From NCBI GenBank assembly GCA_024638345.1, contig JAHEKL010000142.1, positions 1 through 7,241 of the forward strand: a stretch of 7,241 nucleotides of DNA, given 5' to 3'. Positions within the stretch are counted from its first letter, which is position 1, and every line of letters starts with the position of its first letter. Both the position numbers and the translations under genes were made by a program. Below the pieces are notes generated by a model. The model was given only the letters and a program-made list of their open reading frames with translations, was not told the DNA's origin and did not search any database. This document shows, in pieces, positions 1 through 6,494 of this stretch. The DNA comes from Gammaproteobacteria bacterium. Its GTDB lineage: Bacteria; Gemmatimonadota; Gemmatimonadetes; Longimicrobiales; Gaopeijiaceae.

Positions 1-1091
1 TCACCGTGCTCGTGATCGCCTGTCCGCATGCGCTAGGGCTCGCGGTTCCTCTGGTCGTCGCCATCTCGACGACCCTCGGAGCCCGCGGGGGTCTCTTGAT
101 CCGGGACCGACGGGGTCTGGAAGAGGCGAGGTCCCTCGACGTCGTCGTCTTCGACAAGACGGGCACATTGACGATGGGCGAGTTCCGGGTCGTCGAGCTC
201 ACCGTGGCGGAAGGCATCCGCGAAGAGGACGTCCTGCGAGTCGCGGCAGCAGCGGAGTCGGAGTCGGAGCATCCGATCGCACGGGGCATCGTCCGGACCG
301 CGGAGGAGCGGGGCCTCTTGTTGCCTGCTGCCGAGAGCTTCAAGGCGATCACGGGCAAGGGCGTATCGGCCGAGGTGGAAGGGCAGCGCTACCTCCTGGG
401 TGGTCAGGCAATTCTGAAGGGAAGGCGGGTCGAGGTCTCGTTGCCGCTGGCGGATGCGGCCGCGAGCGCAGCGGAGCGCGGTCAGGCCGCCATTTACCTC
501 GTTCGAGAAGGGGTAGCCCTCGCGACCTTCGCGGTTGCCGACGCGATTCGAGGAGAGAGCAGAGACGCGATCCGAGCCCTGCAGCAACGAGGCATCGAGG
601 TCGCGATGCTGACCGGCGATGCCAAGGAGGTCGCCCGAGCCGTGGCCGACGAGCTCGGGATCGACACGGTCTTCGCGGAGGTGCTGCCGGAGGACAAGGC
701 GTCGAAGATCCGGGAGCTTCAGGGTGAAGGAAAGAAGGTCGCAATGGTGGGCGACGGAGTTAACGATGCCCCGGCGCTGGCTACCGCAGACATCGGCATC
801 GCGATCGGGGCGGGGACCGACGTCGCGGTGGAGGCCGGTCACATCGTCCTCGTACGCTCCGACCCCCGAGACATCCCGAGGATCGTGTCTCTCTCCCGGG
901 CGACCTATCGCAAGATGATTCAGAATCTGTGGTGGGCGGCCGGGTACAACATCGTCGCGCTCCCACTCGCCGCAGGGGTGCTGGCGACATGGGGGGTTCT
1001 GCTCACTCCGGCAGTCGGCGCCGTGTTCATGTCTGCGAGCACGGTAATCGTGGCGATCAACGCTCAGTTGCTACGGAGAGCCGACATCTAG
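1..1091 (+). CDS. P1B-3-type (CPH) heavy-metal-transporting P-type ATPase, C-terminal part
   Basis: An inner-membrane ATPase that exports copper or silver ions using ATP. The gene runs off the left edge; its reading frame is open from base 3, and the first GTG (base 6) is internal, not the start. Numbering from that codon, visible parts are the metal-binding CPH motif of the sixth transmembrane helix (6-8), the phosphorylation motif DKTGT (50-54), the nucleotide-domain HP pair (89-90), TGD (203-205), and the hinge motif GDGVND (249-254). The last two helices carry N-x6-YN-x4-P (307-320) and MSAST (342-346). CPH together with these helix 7 and 8 signatures is the published P1B-3 (CopB-like) pattern, whereas CopA-type pumps have CPC. 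The N-terminal metal-binding region and first helices lie outside the window. The gene ends with TAG. Ion choice (Cu+, Cu2+ or Ag+) is inferred from family only. Confidence 0.95.
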   Translation, partial: TVLVIACPHALGLAVPLVVAISTTLGARGGLLIRDRRGLEEARSLDVVVFDKTGTLTMGEFRVVELTVAEGIREEDVLRVAAAAESESEHPIARGIVRTAEERGLLLPAAESFKAITGKGVSAEVEGQRYLLGGQAILKGRRVEVSLPLADAAASAAERGQAAIYLVREGVALATFAVADAIRGESRDAIRALQQRGIEVAMLTGDAKEVARAVADELGIDTVFAEVLPEDKASKIRELQGEGKKVAMVGDGVNDAPALATADIGIAIGAGTDVAVEAGHIVLVRSDPRDIPRIVSLSRATYRKMIQNLWWAAGYNIVALPLAAGVLATWGVLLTPAVGAVFMSASTVIVAINAQLLRRADI

Positions 1092-1209
1092 GGGGAATGG
1101 ATTCTGGTGCGCCCGTTGGACCATGGTTCCGGTCGCCTTGCGCCCGATCTTCTTGCGTCCCTGCAGCTGCACGGCGGATCTTGGTCCGCACAGGAGTGCC
1201 ATCCAGAGC

Positions 1210-1214
1210 AGAGG
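1210..1214 (+). promoter_or_regulatory. Ribosome binding site deciding the GTG start at 1223
   Basis: AGAGG lies 8 bases before GTG 1223. The only upstream in-frame ATG (1097) has a G-run almost touching it, so its spacing is poor. The peptide that would be added between 1097 and 1222 is rich in Arg, Cys and Pro and looks non-coding. Confidence 0.55.
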
Positions 1215-1222
1215 CGCAATGC

Positions 1223-2176
1223 GTGACCGATCCCAGCCCTGATGTGAACGCGGCCCCGGCTCATCCGACCAAGCTGGAACTGGACCAGTCTCCTCCTGCC
1301 GAGGTCGAGGCCGGAACGACCATCGCGCTGAGCCTCAGAGTGTCCTGTGATGCAGGCTGCGACCTGGAAGGCACGGCCGTTCACGTTTTGGACGAGGCCG
1401 GTGCCCTGATCACGGAAGCTCCGTTGGAGCCGGAGAACCAGCTGAACGACCTCGAGCTTCGGGCCCCCTCGCGGGTCGGTGCGACGATCTGGAGCCTCGT
1501 ATTCCCCGAATGTCTGGTGGGTGAGGTCGTGCACGAGCGGAGCACTCTGATCGTCCGATCCGAGACGATACCGCACACGACCAGCGCGGCCGTATGGGAG
1601 GTGCCCTCACCCGTGGTCATGTCCAGTCCGTTCAGCGTCAGAGTGGGAGTCAAGTGCTCGGCCTCGTGCGATCTGAGCGGACAGTCGGTTCGGGTGCGTG
1701 ACGAGGACGGAGTCGAGGTCGGTGAGGGGATACTCGAAGAGACCCCCTGGCAGGGGACGGAGGCGCTGTATTCGGTGGAGGTGCCGCTCGAGGCTCCAGA
1801 AGGGCAGAGCAGCTGGTCTTGGTCCGTCCAGTTCACGAGCGCAGCGACCGGACTCCCCCACGCGGAGTCGTCTGCCAACTTCACGTTTCGCACGGCCAAC
1901 CCCCCCGATCACAGCGTTGCGGTGAAGGTGATTCAGGAGGACACGAACGACCCGCTGGAGGGAGCCCACGTGCGATTGGGCCTCTATCGGGGACGAACCG
2001 ACGAGCGGGGGCTCGCGAGCCTCGCAGTTCCGAAGGGCGAGTACGACCTGGACGCATGGAAGACCGGCTACGAGACCGTTCTGCAGACGGTGGAGGTGAC
2101 GGACGATGTCACGTTCGAGATTCAAGCTCGGCCGGTGCCCGAGATCGATCCTGACGAAGAGCAGACCTGGATGTGA
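1223..2176 (+). CDS. Unrecognised protein: two Cys-marked Ig-like repeats plus a CarboxypepD_reg-like domain
   Basis: I do not recognise this 317-residue protein. From GTG 1223 it has an acidic, Pro-rich start, then two related beta-rich repeats (about 15-112 and 118-224) offset by 103 residues. Each contains C-x3-CDL-x-G-x2-V-x-V-x-DE (Cys42/46 and Cys145/149) and later an aromatic strand (Trp90; Trp198, Trp200). A third stretch (about 230-305) resembles the carboxypeptidase regulatory-like fold: a 'PLEGAHVRL' strand, then 'TDERGLASLAVPKGEYDL', then a KTGYE turn. The tail is acidic. No signal peptide or membrane helix is visible from this start, or from ATG 1097, so it may be cytoplasmic. 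The stop is 24 bases before the flavoprotein start, so co-transcription and a shared role are likely. The 131 bases before it hold only a small GC-rich hairpin (GCGGA/TCCGC, 1174-1189) and no convincing promoter. A binding, scaffold or chaperone role is speculation. Confidence 0.8.
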   Translation: MTDPSPDVNAAPAHPTKLELDQSPPAEVEAGTTIALSLRVSCDAGCDLEGTAVHVLDEAGALITEAPLEPENQLNDLELRAPSRVGATIWSLVFPECLVGEVVHERSTLIVRSETIPHTTSAAVWEVPSPVVMSSPFSVRVGVKCSASCDLSGQSVRVRDEDGVEVGEGILEETPWQGTEALYSVEVPLEAPEGQSSWSWSVQFTSAATGLPHAESSANFTFRTANPPDHSVAVKVIQEDTNDPLEGAHVRLGLYRGRTDERGLASLAVPKGEYDLDAWKTGYETVLQTVEVTDDVTFEIQARPVPEIDPDEEQTWM

Positions 2177-2186
2177 CACTCCACTC

Positions 2187-2194
2187 GAGGGAGG
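2187..2194 (+). promoter_or_regulatory. Strong Shine-Dalgarno site of the flavoprotein gene
   Basis: GAGGGAGG sits 6 bases before ATG 2201 in the 24-base gap after the upstream TGA. It fixes the flavoprotein start and suits efficient translation within a two-gene operon. Confidence 0.75.
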
Positions 2195-2200
2195 CATAGG

Positions 2201-3862
2201 ATGAGCAAGGGGAAGGGGAACGACACGAGTCTGAGTCGGAGAGATTTCGTCAAGACCGGCGCAGTCGCTGGCTTGGGTGCGACCGGGCTGGGTGGCCTGG
2301 TAAGCTGCGCGGCGAGCGGGCAGGAAGGCGGTCAGGCGTGGGACCGAACTGCCGACTTCGTCATCGTCGGTGCCGGGACGGCAGGACTCGCCGGTGCGGT
2401 TTCAGCGCTCGAACACGGAGCGTCGGTGATCATCGTCGAGGCCAACTACGACATCGGCGGACACGGAATCCTGAGCGGTGGAAGAGTGAACCTGGGCGGT
2501 GGAACGAGTCTGCAACGGACGCATGGAGTGGAGGACTCGGCGGATCACGTCTTCGAGGATTGGATCAACCACGAGAGCTTGCAGAGCCGTTATAGCGACC
2601 GAGCGATGGTGCGCGCCTTCGCCGACGAAAACGCGTCCACTTTCGAGTGGCTCGTGGAGAACGGGGTCGATTTCCAGGATACCCTGATCAGCAGCGGTGG
2701 CATGGTCGAAAGACAGAGCCGGGCCTTTCAGTGGCCCGTGTACGAGGAGCTCATCACCTCGTACCCCACCAGGCACGGCTCCGGATTGATACGCGCATTG
2801 GAGAAGAAGGCCAGAGAGAACGGCGCCGAGATCCTGCTACTCCACAAGATGACCCGCCTGGTTCGTGAAGCCCCGACCTCCGGACGGGTCCTGGGGATCG
2901 TCGCGGAGCACGAAGGGGAAGAGGTGCGCCTTCGGGGAACCAAGGGCACACTGCTCGCCACCGGAGGCCACACGAGCAACGTTCACTTTCGCCGCATGTT
3001 CGATCCGCGGCTGACCGAAGAATACCAGGTGGCCGGGGAGCCCTACACCCCGCAGGCCGCGGATGGAGAGCTAGCGGCCATGGCCATCGGGGCCTCGCTC
3101 TGGTCGACTGCGAATCAGACCATGGAGGCGGGCTCGTGGATCTCCAAGACGGCCCACATCGGGACCCGGTGGGGATACGGCAATCTCGTCTGGCTGCCCG
3201 ATAGCCCCATGTTCGATCGCACACCCGGCTCCGGCCTGAGTGAAGTGGATTGGCAGAACGCGATCATGGTGACCGATATGGGCCGGCGTTTCTATGACGA
3301 GACGGGTAGGGGTCATGGTTTCTACAACGCGGCGTTGGCCTATCACGGCAACCCGAACAAGCTGGACGGGGGAGGTCCCATCTGGGCCATCTTCGATGCG
3401 GATGCGGTAGCGCGTCAGGGCTGGGAGATCGGCCCGCCATATGTGGATCCGGCCGGTGATTGGTTCTTCATGGCGGATACGATCGCCGAGTTGGCCCGCA
3501 GCATACGCAGCCCGTATCAGACGGCGCCCATGCCGCCCGCGGCCCTCGAGGAGACGGTGGCCCGCTACAACTCCTTCGTCGATTCGGGAATCGACGAGGA
3601 CTTCGGGAAGCCGACGCCCAGAAACCGGATCGGCAGACCTCCGTTCTATGCGGCCTGGTCTACCCCGATACTGCACGACTCGCTGACGGGTCTCCGGACG
3701 AATCCGAGGGCCCAGGTCATGGACCTGAACGGTGAGGTGATTCCGGGGCTCTACTGCGCCGGCGAGACCCAGGGCGGATTCGCCCAGCACGGGTTGGCGA
3801 GATGCATCGTCTTCGGTCGCATCGCGGGCAGAGAGGCTGCCCTGGACGGCCAGATGGTGTGA
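2201..3862 (+). CDS. Tat-exported FAD-dependent oxidoreductase, fumarate reductase/succinate dehydrogenase flavoprotein superfamily
   Basis: A 553-residue flavoprotein expected to act outside the cytoplasm. The N-terminus has a Tat signal, SRRDFVK (twin Arg at 13-14), then a Gly/Ala-rich hydrophobic stretch. LVSC follows, with Cys36 fitting a lipobox, so it may be a Tat-exported lipoprotein. The FAD-binding Rossmann motif is VGAGTAGLAG (GxGxxG at 57-62), ending at Glu80. GRRFYDE (361-367) matches the family's conserved GRRF-x-[ND]E. The C-terminal FAD segment is GLYCAGE (516-522) through IVFGRIAG (to 543). The family moves electrons between FAD and C=C/C-C bonds, as in fumarate, urocanate, 3-ketosteroid or tricarballylate enzymes. 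There is no haem or FMN domain. The region after GLYCAGE is shorter than in classical soluble fumarate reductases and appears to lack their NRLGG-type arginine, so I would not call it fumarate reductase. Substrate and electron partner are unknown. It follows the Ig-like protein in an apparent operon and converges on the receptor gene. Confidence 0.9.
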   Translation: MSKGKGNDTSLSRRDFVKTGAVAGLGATGLGGLVSCAASGQEGGQAWDRTADFVIVGAGTAGLAGAVSALEHGASVIIVEANYDIGGHGILSGGRVNLGGGTSLQRTHGVEDSADHVFEDWINHESLQSRYSDRAMVRAFADENASTFEWLVENGVDFQDTLISSGGMVERQSRAFQWPVYEELITSYPTRHGSGLIRALEKKARENGAEILLLHKMTRLVREAPTSGRVLGIVAEHEGEEVRLRGTKGTLLATGGHTSNVHFRRMFDPRLTEEYQVAGEPYTPQAADGELAAMAIGASLWSTANQTMEAGSWISKTAHIGTRWGYGNLVWLPDSPMFDRTPGSGLSEVDWQNAIMVTDMGRRFYDETGRGHGFYNAALAYHGNPNKLDGGGPIWAIFDADAVARQGWEIGPPYVDPAGDWFFMADTIAELARSIRSPYQTAPMPPAALEETVARYNSFVDSGIDEDFGKPTPRNRIGRPPFYAAWSTPILHDSLTGLRTNPRAQVMDLNGEVIPGLYCAGETQGGFAQHGLARCIVFGRIAGREAALDGQMV

Positions 3863-3876
3863 GGGGGGGACGTTGG

Positions 3877-3894
3877 GGGTTGAGCGTTCAGCCC
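3877..3894. terminator. Possible hairpin between convergent genes
   Basis: A 7-bp stem (GGGTTGA / TCAGCCC, one G-T pair) with a 4-base loop lies in the 40-base gap between the flavoprotein stop and the receptor stop. There is no T-run on either side, so it is not a classical intrinsic terminator. Only its place between two converging genes supports a termination role. Confidence 0.3.
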
Positions 3895-3902
3895 ACGGGG
3901 CC

Positions 3903-5630
3903 TCAGAACCGGACTCGCAGGCCGACGGTCGCGACTTGAGTCTCGAGGAAGTTCTGGTAGAGCGCGGTGAAGCCCTGGCCGTCCACCTCACGCTCGACCG
4001 CGAAATCGTTGAAGATATCGGTCACCGTGAACAAGACTTCGGCGCGCTGGCTCATGATCGGCCATGTGGTGGCGAGGTCGAGCGAAGACCGTGCGCGCTC
4101 CCTTCCCTGGGGAACGTTGCGCGCAGCGTAGTAGATGTAGCTCAGCTGTAGCTCACCAGCGCGGGGCAGCTGCACCCGGTTGTTGACCGTGAAGTCCCAG
4201 GTATCCTCGTTCGAGGCAGCGAGGGTGAAGGGTCGGGGCGTGGGGAAGAGCAGGATCGTATCCAGGGCTTCGATGTCGTTCGTGAACCAGTTGATACTGC
4301 CCGACACGCTCCAGGGAGCGGCGATCTGCTGTTCCAGGATGATCTCGATTCCGGTCTGTGCGGAGTTGCCGGCGTTCTCGAAGATCCGGTTTACGATGTC
4401 GTAACTCGGGTTGGAGTCGTCGATCGCGAGAATGCGCAGAAAGGAGTCCGAGATGTCCCGGTGGTACACGGCCGTGCTGAGAGATCCTCCTCCCCACGAT
4501 CGCGAAAACCCGACTTCGAAGACGTTGGTCAGCTGGGGTCTGAGAAAAGGGTTGCCGACCTTGAGCAGCTCCGGATCGTCGTACTTCGGAAAGATGCGCA
4601 GCTCGGGCTCGCCCGGACGATCGATTCGGCGATTATAGGCAGCGATCAGTCGATTCGAGTCGCTCAGCCGCAAGCTGAACCTGACGTTGGGAAAGACCTC
4701 GAAGTAGTCATACGCATCGCTACCCTCGTAGTAGATGTTCTCCTCGGGAATCGTGTACGAGACGTCGGTCTGCTCGACGCGCACCCCGGCCTCGAGCGTG
4801 TACGAGTCCTTCACTCGTACCAGGTTTCCGTAGAGCGCGATGATGTCCTCGTCCCAATCGGAGAAATCGCCCAGGCCATCGTAGATTACGCTTTGCACGC
4901 CACGTTCGACGGTGTAGGTGATGGGCAGCCAACGTCGCTGAAGTCTGCCGCCGAGCTCCAGCCGACCGCTGGAAAGAGGGCGGGTGAAATCGACGCTCAG
5001 CGGCAACGTGTTCTCGACCGCCTTCAGGTGGGTCATGTCCGTGCCCTCGCGGACCCTCGAGACCTCGTTCAGAAAGTAGGCTTCGTCCTCCCAACCCCGG
5101 GTGTACTGGAGATTGACGTTGAGCTCGTGGCCGGGCGTGCTGAACAGGCGCTCGAAATCGAGGCTGACATTGGCGAACCCCGTATCCTCCTTCTCCCGCC
5201 AGAACCAGTAACGCTCTCTCTCCCCGGTCGCTCTCAGGATGAAGGGGACCTGGGCGCGGTCGGTATGCGTCTCGAAATCGTAGATCCCGGAGATCGAAAA
5301 CGTGGTTGCATCGTCGAGGGCGAAGTCGGAGCCGGCTCTGAGGATGTAGTGCGTCTGCTCGCGGTTCTCGGGGACCTGCGAATCGATCACGCGACCGTCA
5401 TCGTAGAAGCGAGTCGTGAACTCGTTGTTCGGGAGGTCGTCCTGAGCGAGGAATTCCCCCTGGACGAAGCTCCGTACGCGCTCCGTGTTGTAGTTCAGAC
5501 TCAGGCTGGGGATGATCTTTTCGTTGTTCGAATAGCTACCCAATTCGGTGGGAAGGTCTGCCCGCTGCTTGGAGAACTGGCCGATCCCGAGAGAAAGTCC
5601 GAGCTCCGCGGATAGGCCCAACTGCTGCTC
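3903..5630 (-). CDS. TonB-dependent receptor, C-terminal beta-barrel half
   Basis: This in-frame continuation after the TAG has about 575 residues; if it restarts at TTG 5621 it gives 572. It is a run of alternating amphipathic strands with aromatic girdle residues and polar loops, such as SLSLNYNTERVRSFVQGEF, YTLEAGVRVEQTDVSYTI, FSLRLSDSNRLIAAYNRRI and LTNVFEVGFSRSWGGGSLS. It contains the RIDRPGEPELRIFPKYDDPELLKVGNPFLRP segment (split here: 'RRIDRPGEPEL' and 'LLKVGNPFLRPQLTN') seen in outer-membrane beta-barrel family receptors. It ends VGLRVRF with a C-terminal Phe, the usual signal for Bam-dependent insertion. Product of a restart would lack a signal peptide and could not reach the outer membrane by the usual route. 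The stop (TGA) lies 40 bases from the flavoprotein stop on the other strand. Confidence 0.85.
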   Translation of the reverse strand, partial: EQQLGLSAELGLSLGIGQFSKQRADLPTELGSYSNNEKIIPSLSLNYNTERVRSFVQGEFLAQDDLPNNEFTTRFYDDGRVIDSQVPENREQTHYILRAGSDFALDDATTFSISGIYDFETHTDRAQVPFILRATGERERYWFWREKEDTGFANVSLDFERLFSTPGHELNVNLQYTRGWEDEAYFLNEVSRVREGTDMTHLKAVENTLPLSVDFTRPLSSGRLELGGRLQRRWLPITYTVERGVQSVIYDGLGDFSDWDEDIIALYGNLVRVKDSYTLEAGVRVEQTDVSYTIPEENIYYEGSDAYDYFEVFPNVRFSLRLSDSNRLIAAYNRRIDRPGEPELRIFPKYDDPELLKVGNPFLRPQLTNVFEVGFSRSWGGGSLSTAVYHRDISDSFLRILAIDDSNPSYDIVNRIFENAGNSAQTGIEIILEQQIAAPWSVSGSINWFTNDIEALDTILLFPTPRPFTLAASNEDTWDFTVNNRVQLPRAGELQLSYIYYAARNVPQGRERARSSLDLATTWPIMSQRAEVLFTVTDIFNDFAVEREVDGQGFTALYQNFLETQVATVGLRVRF

Positions 5631-5633
5631 CTA
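5619..5633 (-). other. Premature amber codon overlapping a Shine-Dalgarno-like TAGGAG and TTG
   Basis: On the - strand the sequence reads TAC AGG TAG GAG CAG CAG TTG. The TAG is codon 257 of the receptor. TAGGAG (5633-5628) is also a good Shine-Dalgarno core and lies 6 bases before TTG (5621-5619), in the receptor frame. A ribosome stopping at TAG could therefore restart there. This is sequence seen; restart is inference. Confidence 0.5.
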
Positions 5634-6401
5634 CCTGTAGATAATGTTGATGATTCCGGCCATGCCCGCGGCGTCGAAGCTCGCAGAGGGATTGTTGATG
5701 ATCTCGATCGCCTCGACGTTCGCGGCGGACACATTGTCGAGCCCGCGCTGACTTCCGAACCCGGTCAGGCTGGATTGCCTGCCGTCGATGAGGATGGCCA
5801 CCTGGTCGCTGCCACGAAGCGAGACGCGGCCTTCCTGGTCGACGGTCACGCCTGGAAGGTTTCTCATCGCGTCGAGCAGCGATCCCGTCGACTGGGTCGC
5901 TCCGTCATCGAGTCGAAACACCTGTGTGTCGATACCGGCGGCCCGGATCGCCTCTGCCGTAACCGTGATCTCTTCGATGTCCAGCAGGCGAAGGAGGCGG
6001 ATGTCGCCGAGGTCGTAGGAGGGGTTGAGCTCCGAGACCAGGACCCGGGCCTCGGCCACGTAGAACCCGGGAAACGACGTGCGGATCGTGTAGTCGCCGG
6101 GCGCCAGGCCCTGCACGAGGAAGCGCCCGTCTTCCCCGGCAAGCGTCCCGGACAGCGTCTCGCCGGACTCGGCGTTCTCGACCACTACGGTCGCTAGGCC
6201 GATCGGAGAACCGTCGATGTCATCCAGCGCTCGGCCAGAGAGAGCCGCGCCTTCCTGAGCCAACAAGGTGGTCGGCAGGACCAGGCCGACGAGAATCATC
6301 CACAACGACGTCGCTGGCCGCAGGCTCGTCGGCCCCGACGATGTGGCTGCTGAGGTAGCGAGTGACGCGAATGGAGAAGACACTGATATGATGGCCGACA
6401 T
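5631..6401 (-). CDS. TonB-dependent receptor, N-terminal half (signal, CarboxypepD_reg-like, plug)
   Basis: 256 residues ending at the premature TAG. A hydrophobic segment (about 35-48, MILVGLVLPTTLLA, cleavage likely near AQ-E) is the export signal. The 34 residues before it are Ser/Ala-rich and unusual, so Met35 (6299-6297) is an alternative start; neither start has a clear ribosome site. Residues about 53-135 form a carboxypeptidase regulatory-like beta-sandwich (GEDGRFLVQGLAPGDYTI), common at the front of SusC-like and related receptors. 'EEITVTAE' (143-150) is TonB box-like. The plug follows: SLLDAMRNLPGVTVDQEG, SLRGSDQVAILIDGR, then VEAIEIINNPSASFDAAGMA and GIINIIYR at the plug-barrel junction. 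These are typical of receptors with the OMP_b-brl_3-type barrel. Family role: TonB-driven uptake of a bound ligand across the outer membrane; the ligand cannot be told. Without the barrel this half alone should not function. Confidence 0.85.
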   Translation of the reverse strand: MSAIISVSSPFASLATSAATSSGPTSLRPATSLWMILVGLVLPTTLLAQEGAALSGRALDDIDGSPIGLATVVVENAESGETLSGTLAGEDGRFLVQGLAPGDYTIRTSFPGFYVAEARVLVSELNPSYDLGDIRLLRLLDIEEITVTAEAIRAAGIDTQVFRLDDGATQSTGSLLDAMRNLPGVTVDQEGRVSLRGSDQVAILIDGRQSSLTGFGSQRGLDNVSAANVEAIEIINNPSASFDAAGMAGIINIIYR

Positions 6402-6494
6402 GCCTAGGACTCTGGATCCAACCCACGCGCGCGGTCAAGCGCAATCGAGTAAGAGTTTTGTAAGCTGAGGCTGGCTCGGAGGAGCCAGCGTTCC
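6402..6494. other. Intergenic gap between quinoprotein stop and receptor start
   Basis: 93 bases, part of it (about 6441-6466) less GC-rich than the flanking genes. It holds a hairpin near the quinoprotein stop. A TTGACC on the - strand (6438-6433) could be a -35 element, but no good -10 stands at 16-18 bases. No small gene is evident. Confidence 0.4.
6470..6489 (-). terminator. Perfect 8-bp hairpin just after the quinoprotein gene
   Basis: GCTGGCTC pairs perfectly with GAGCCAGC around a 4-base loop, starting 5 bases beyond the quinoprotein TAG stop on the - strand. Position and stem strength suit a terminator. The bases that follow (CTCAGCTTAC) are not a T-run, so termination may be weak, Rho-aided, or the hairpin may instead protect the upstream mRNA end. 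Confidence 0.5.

Larger units (their letters stand above)
3903..6401 (-). pseudogene. TonB-dependent outer-membrane receptor locus interrupted by one in-frame TAG
   Basis: Read through the TAG at 5633-5631, the frame is a complete 832-codon receptor: signal peptide, CarboxypepD_reg-like domain, TonB box-like segment, plug, then a long beta-barrel ending in Phe. No frameshift or deletion is visible. Sequence on both sides keeps family character, so the break is recent, a sequencing or assembly error, or a readthrough codon. A one-base change from AAG (Lys) or CAG (Gln) would create it; a basic residue after INIIYR would suit the family. TAG ends the ATPase and quinoprotein genes in this same window, which argues against genome-wide recoding. 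I favour a nonsense mutation or sequence error. The halves are described separately. Confidence 0.75.

Noticed and set aside
33..842. 269-codon open frame on the - strand opposite the ATPase
   Set aside because: It is antisense to strongly conserved P-type ATPase motifs; the predicted protein is Arg/Asp-rich with no recognisable domain, as expected for a GC-rich shadow frame.
1174..1189. Short hairpin GCGGA/TCCGC after the ATPase gene
   Set aside because: Only 5 bp with a 6-base loop and no T-run; in GC-rich DNA such stems are expected by chance, so I do not call a terminator.
929..1222. Upstream extension of the Ig-like protein frame
   Set aside because: From 929 it overlaps the ATPase's last helices, which are certain. 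The part from ATG 1097 has poor ribosome-site spacing and a non-coding-like Arg/Cys/Pro composition with no signal peptide.
3071..3991. 306-codon open frame on the - strand opposite the flavoprotein
   Set aside because: Antisense to the conserved GRRF and GLYCAGE regions and overlapping the end of the receptor gene; composition is typical of a shadow frame.
4461..5615. 384-codon open frame on the + strand opposite the receptor barrel
   Set aside because: It overlaps the clear beta-barrel coding strand, has no family features, and reflects GC-rich codon complementarity.
6410..6438. Possible sigma-70 promoter (TTGACC) for the receptor on the - strand
   Set aside because: The -35-like hexamer is good, but bases at the expected -10 distance (CCAGAG and neighbours) do not resemble TATAAT.
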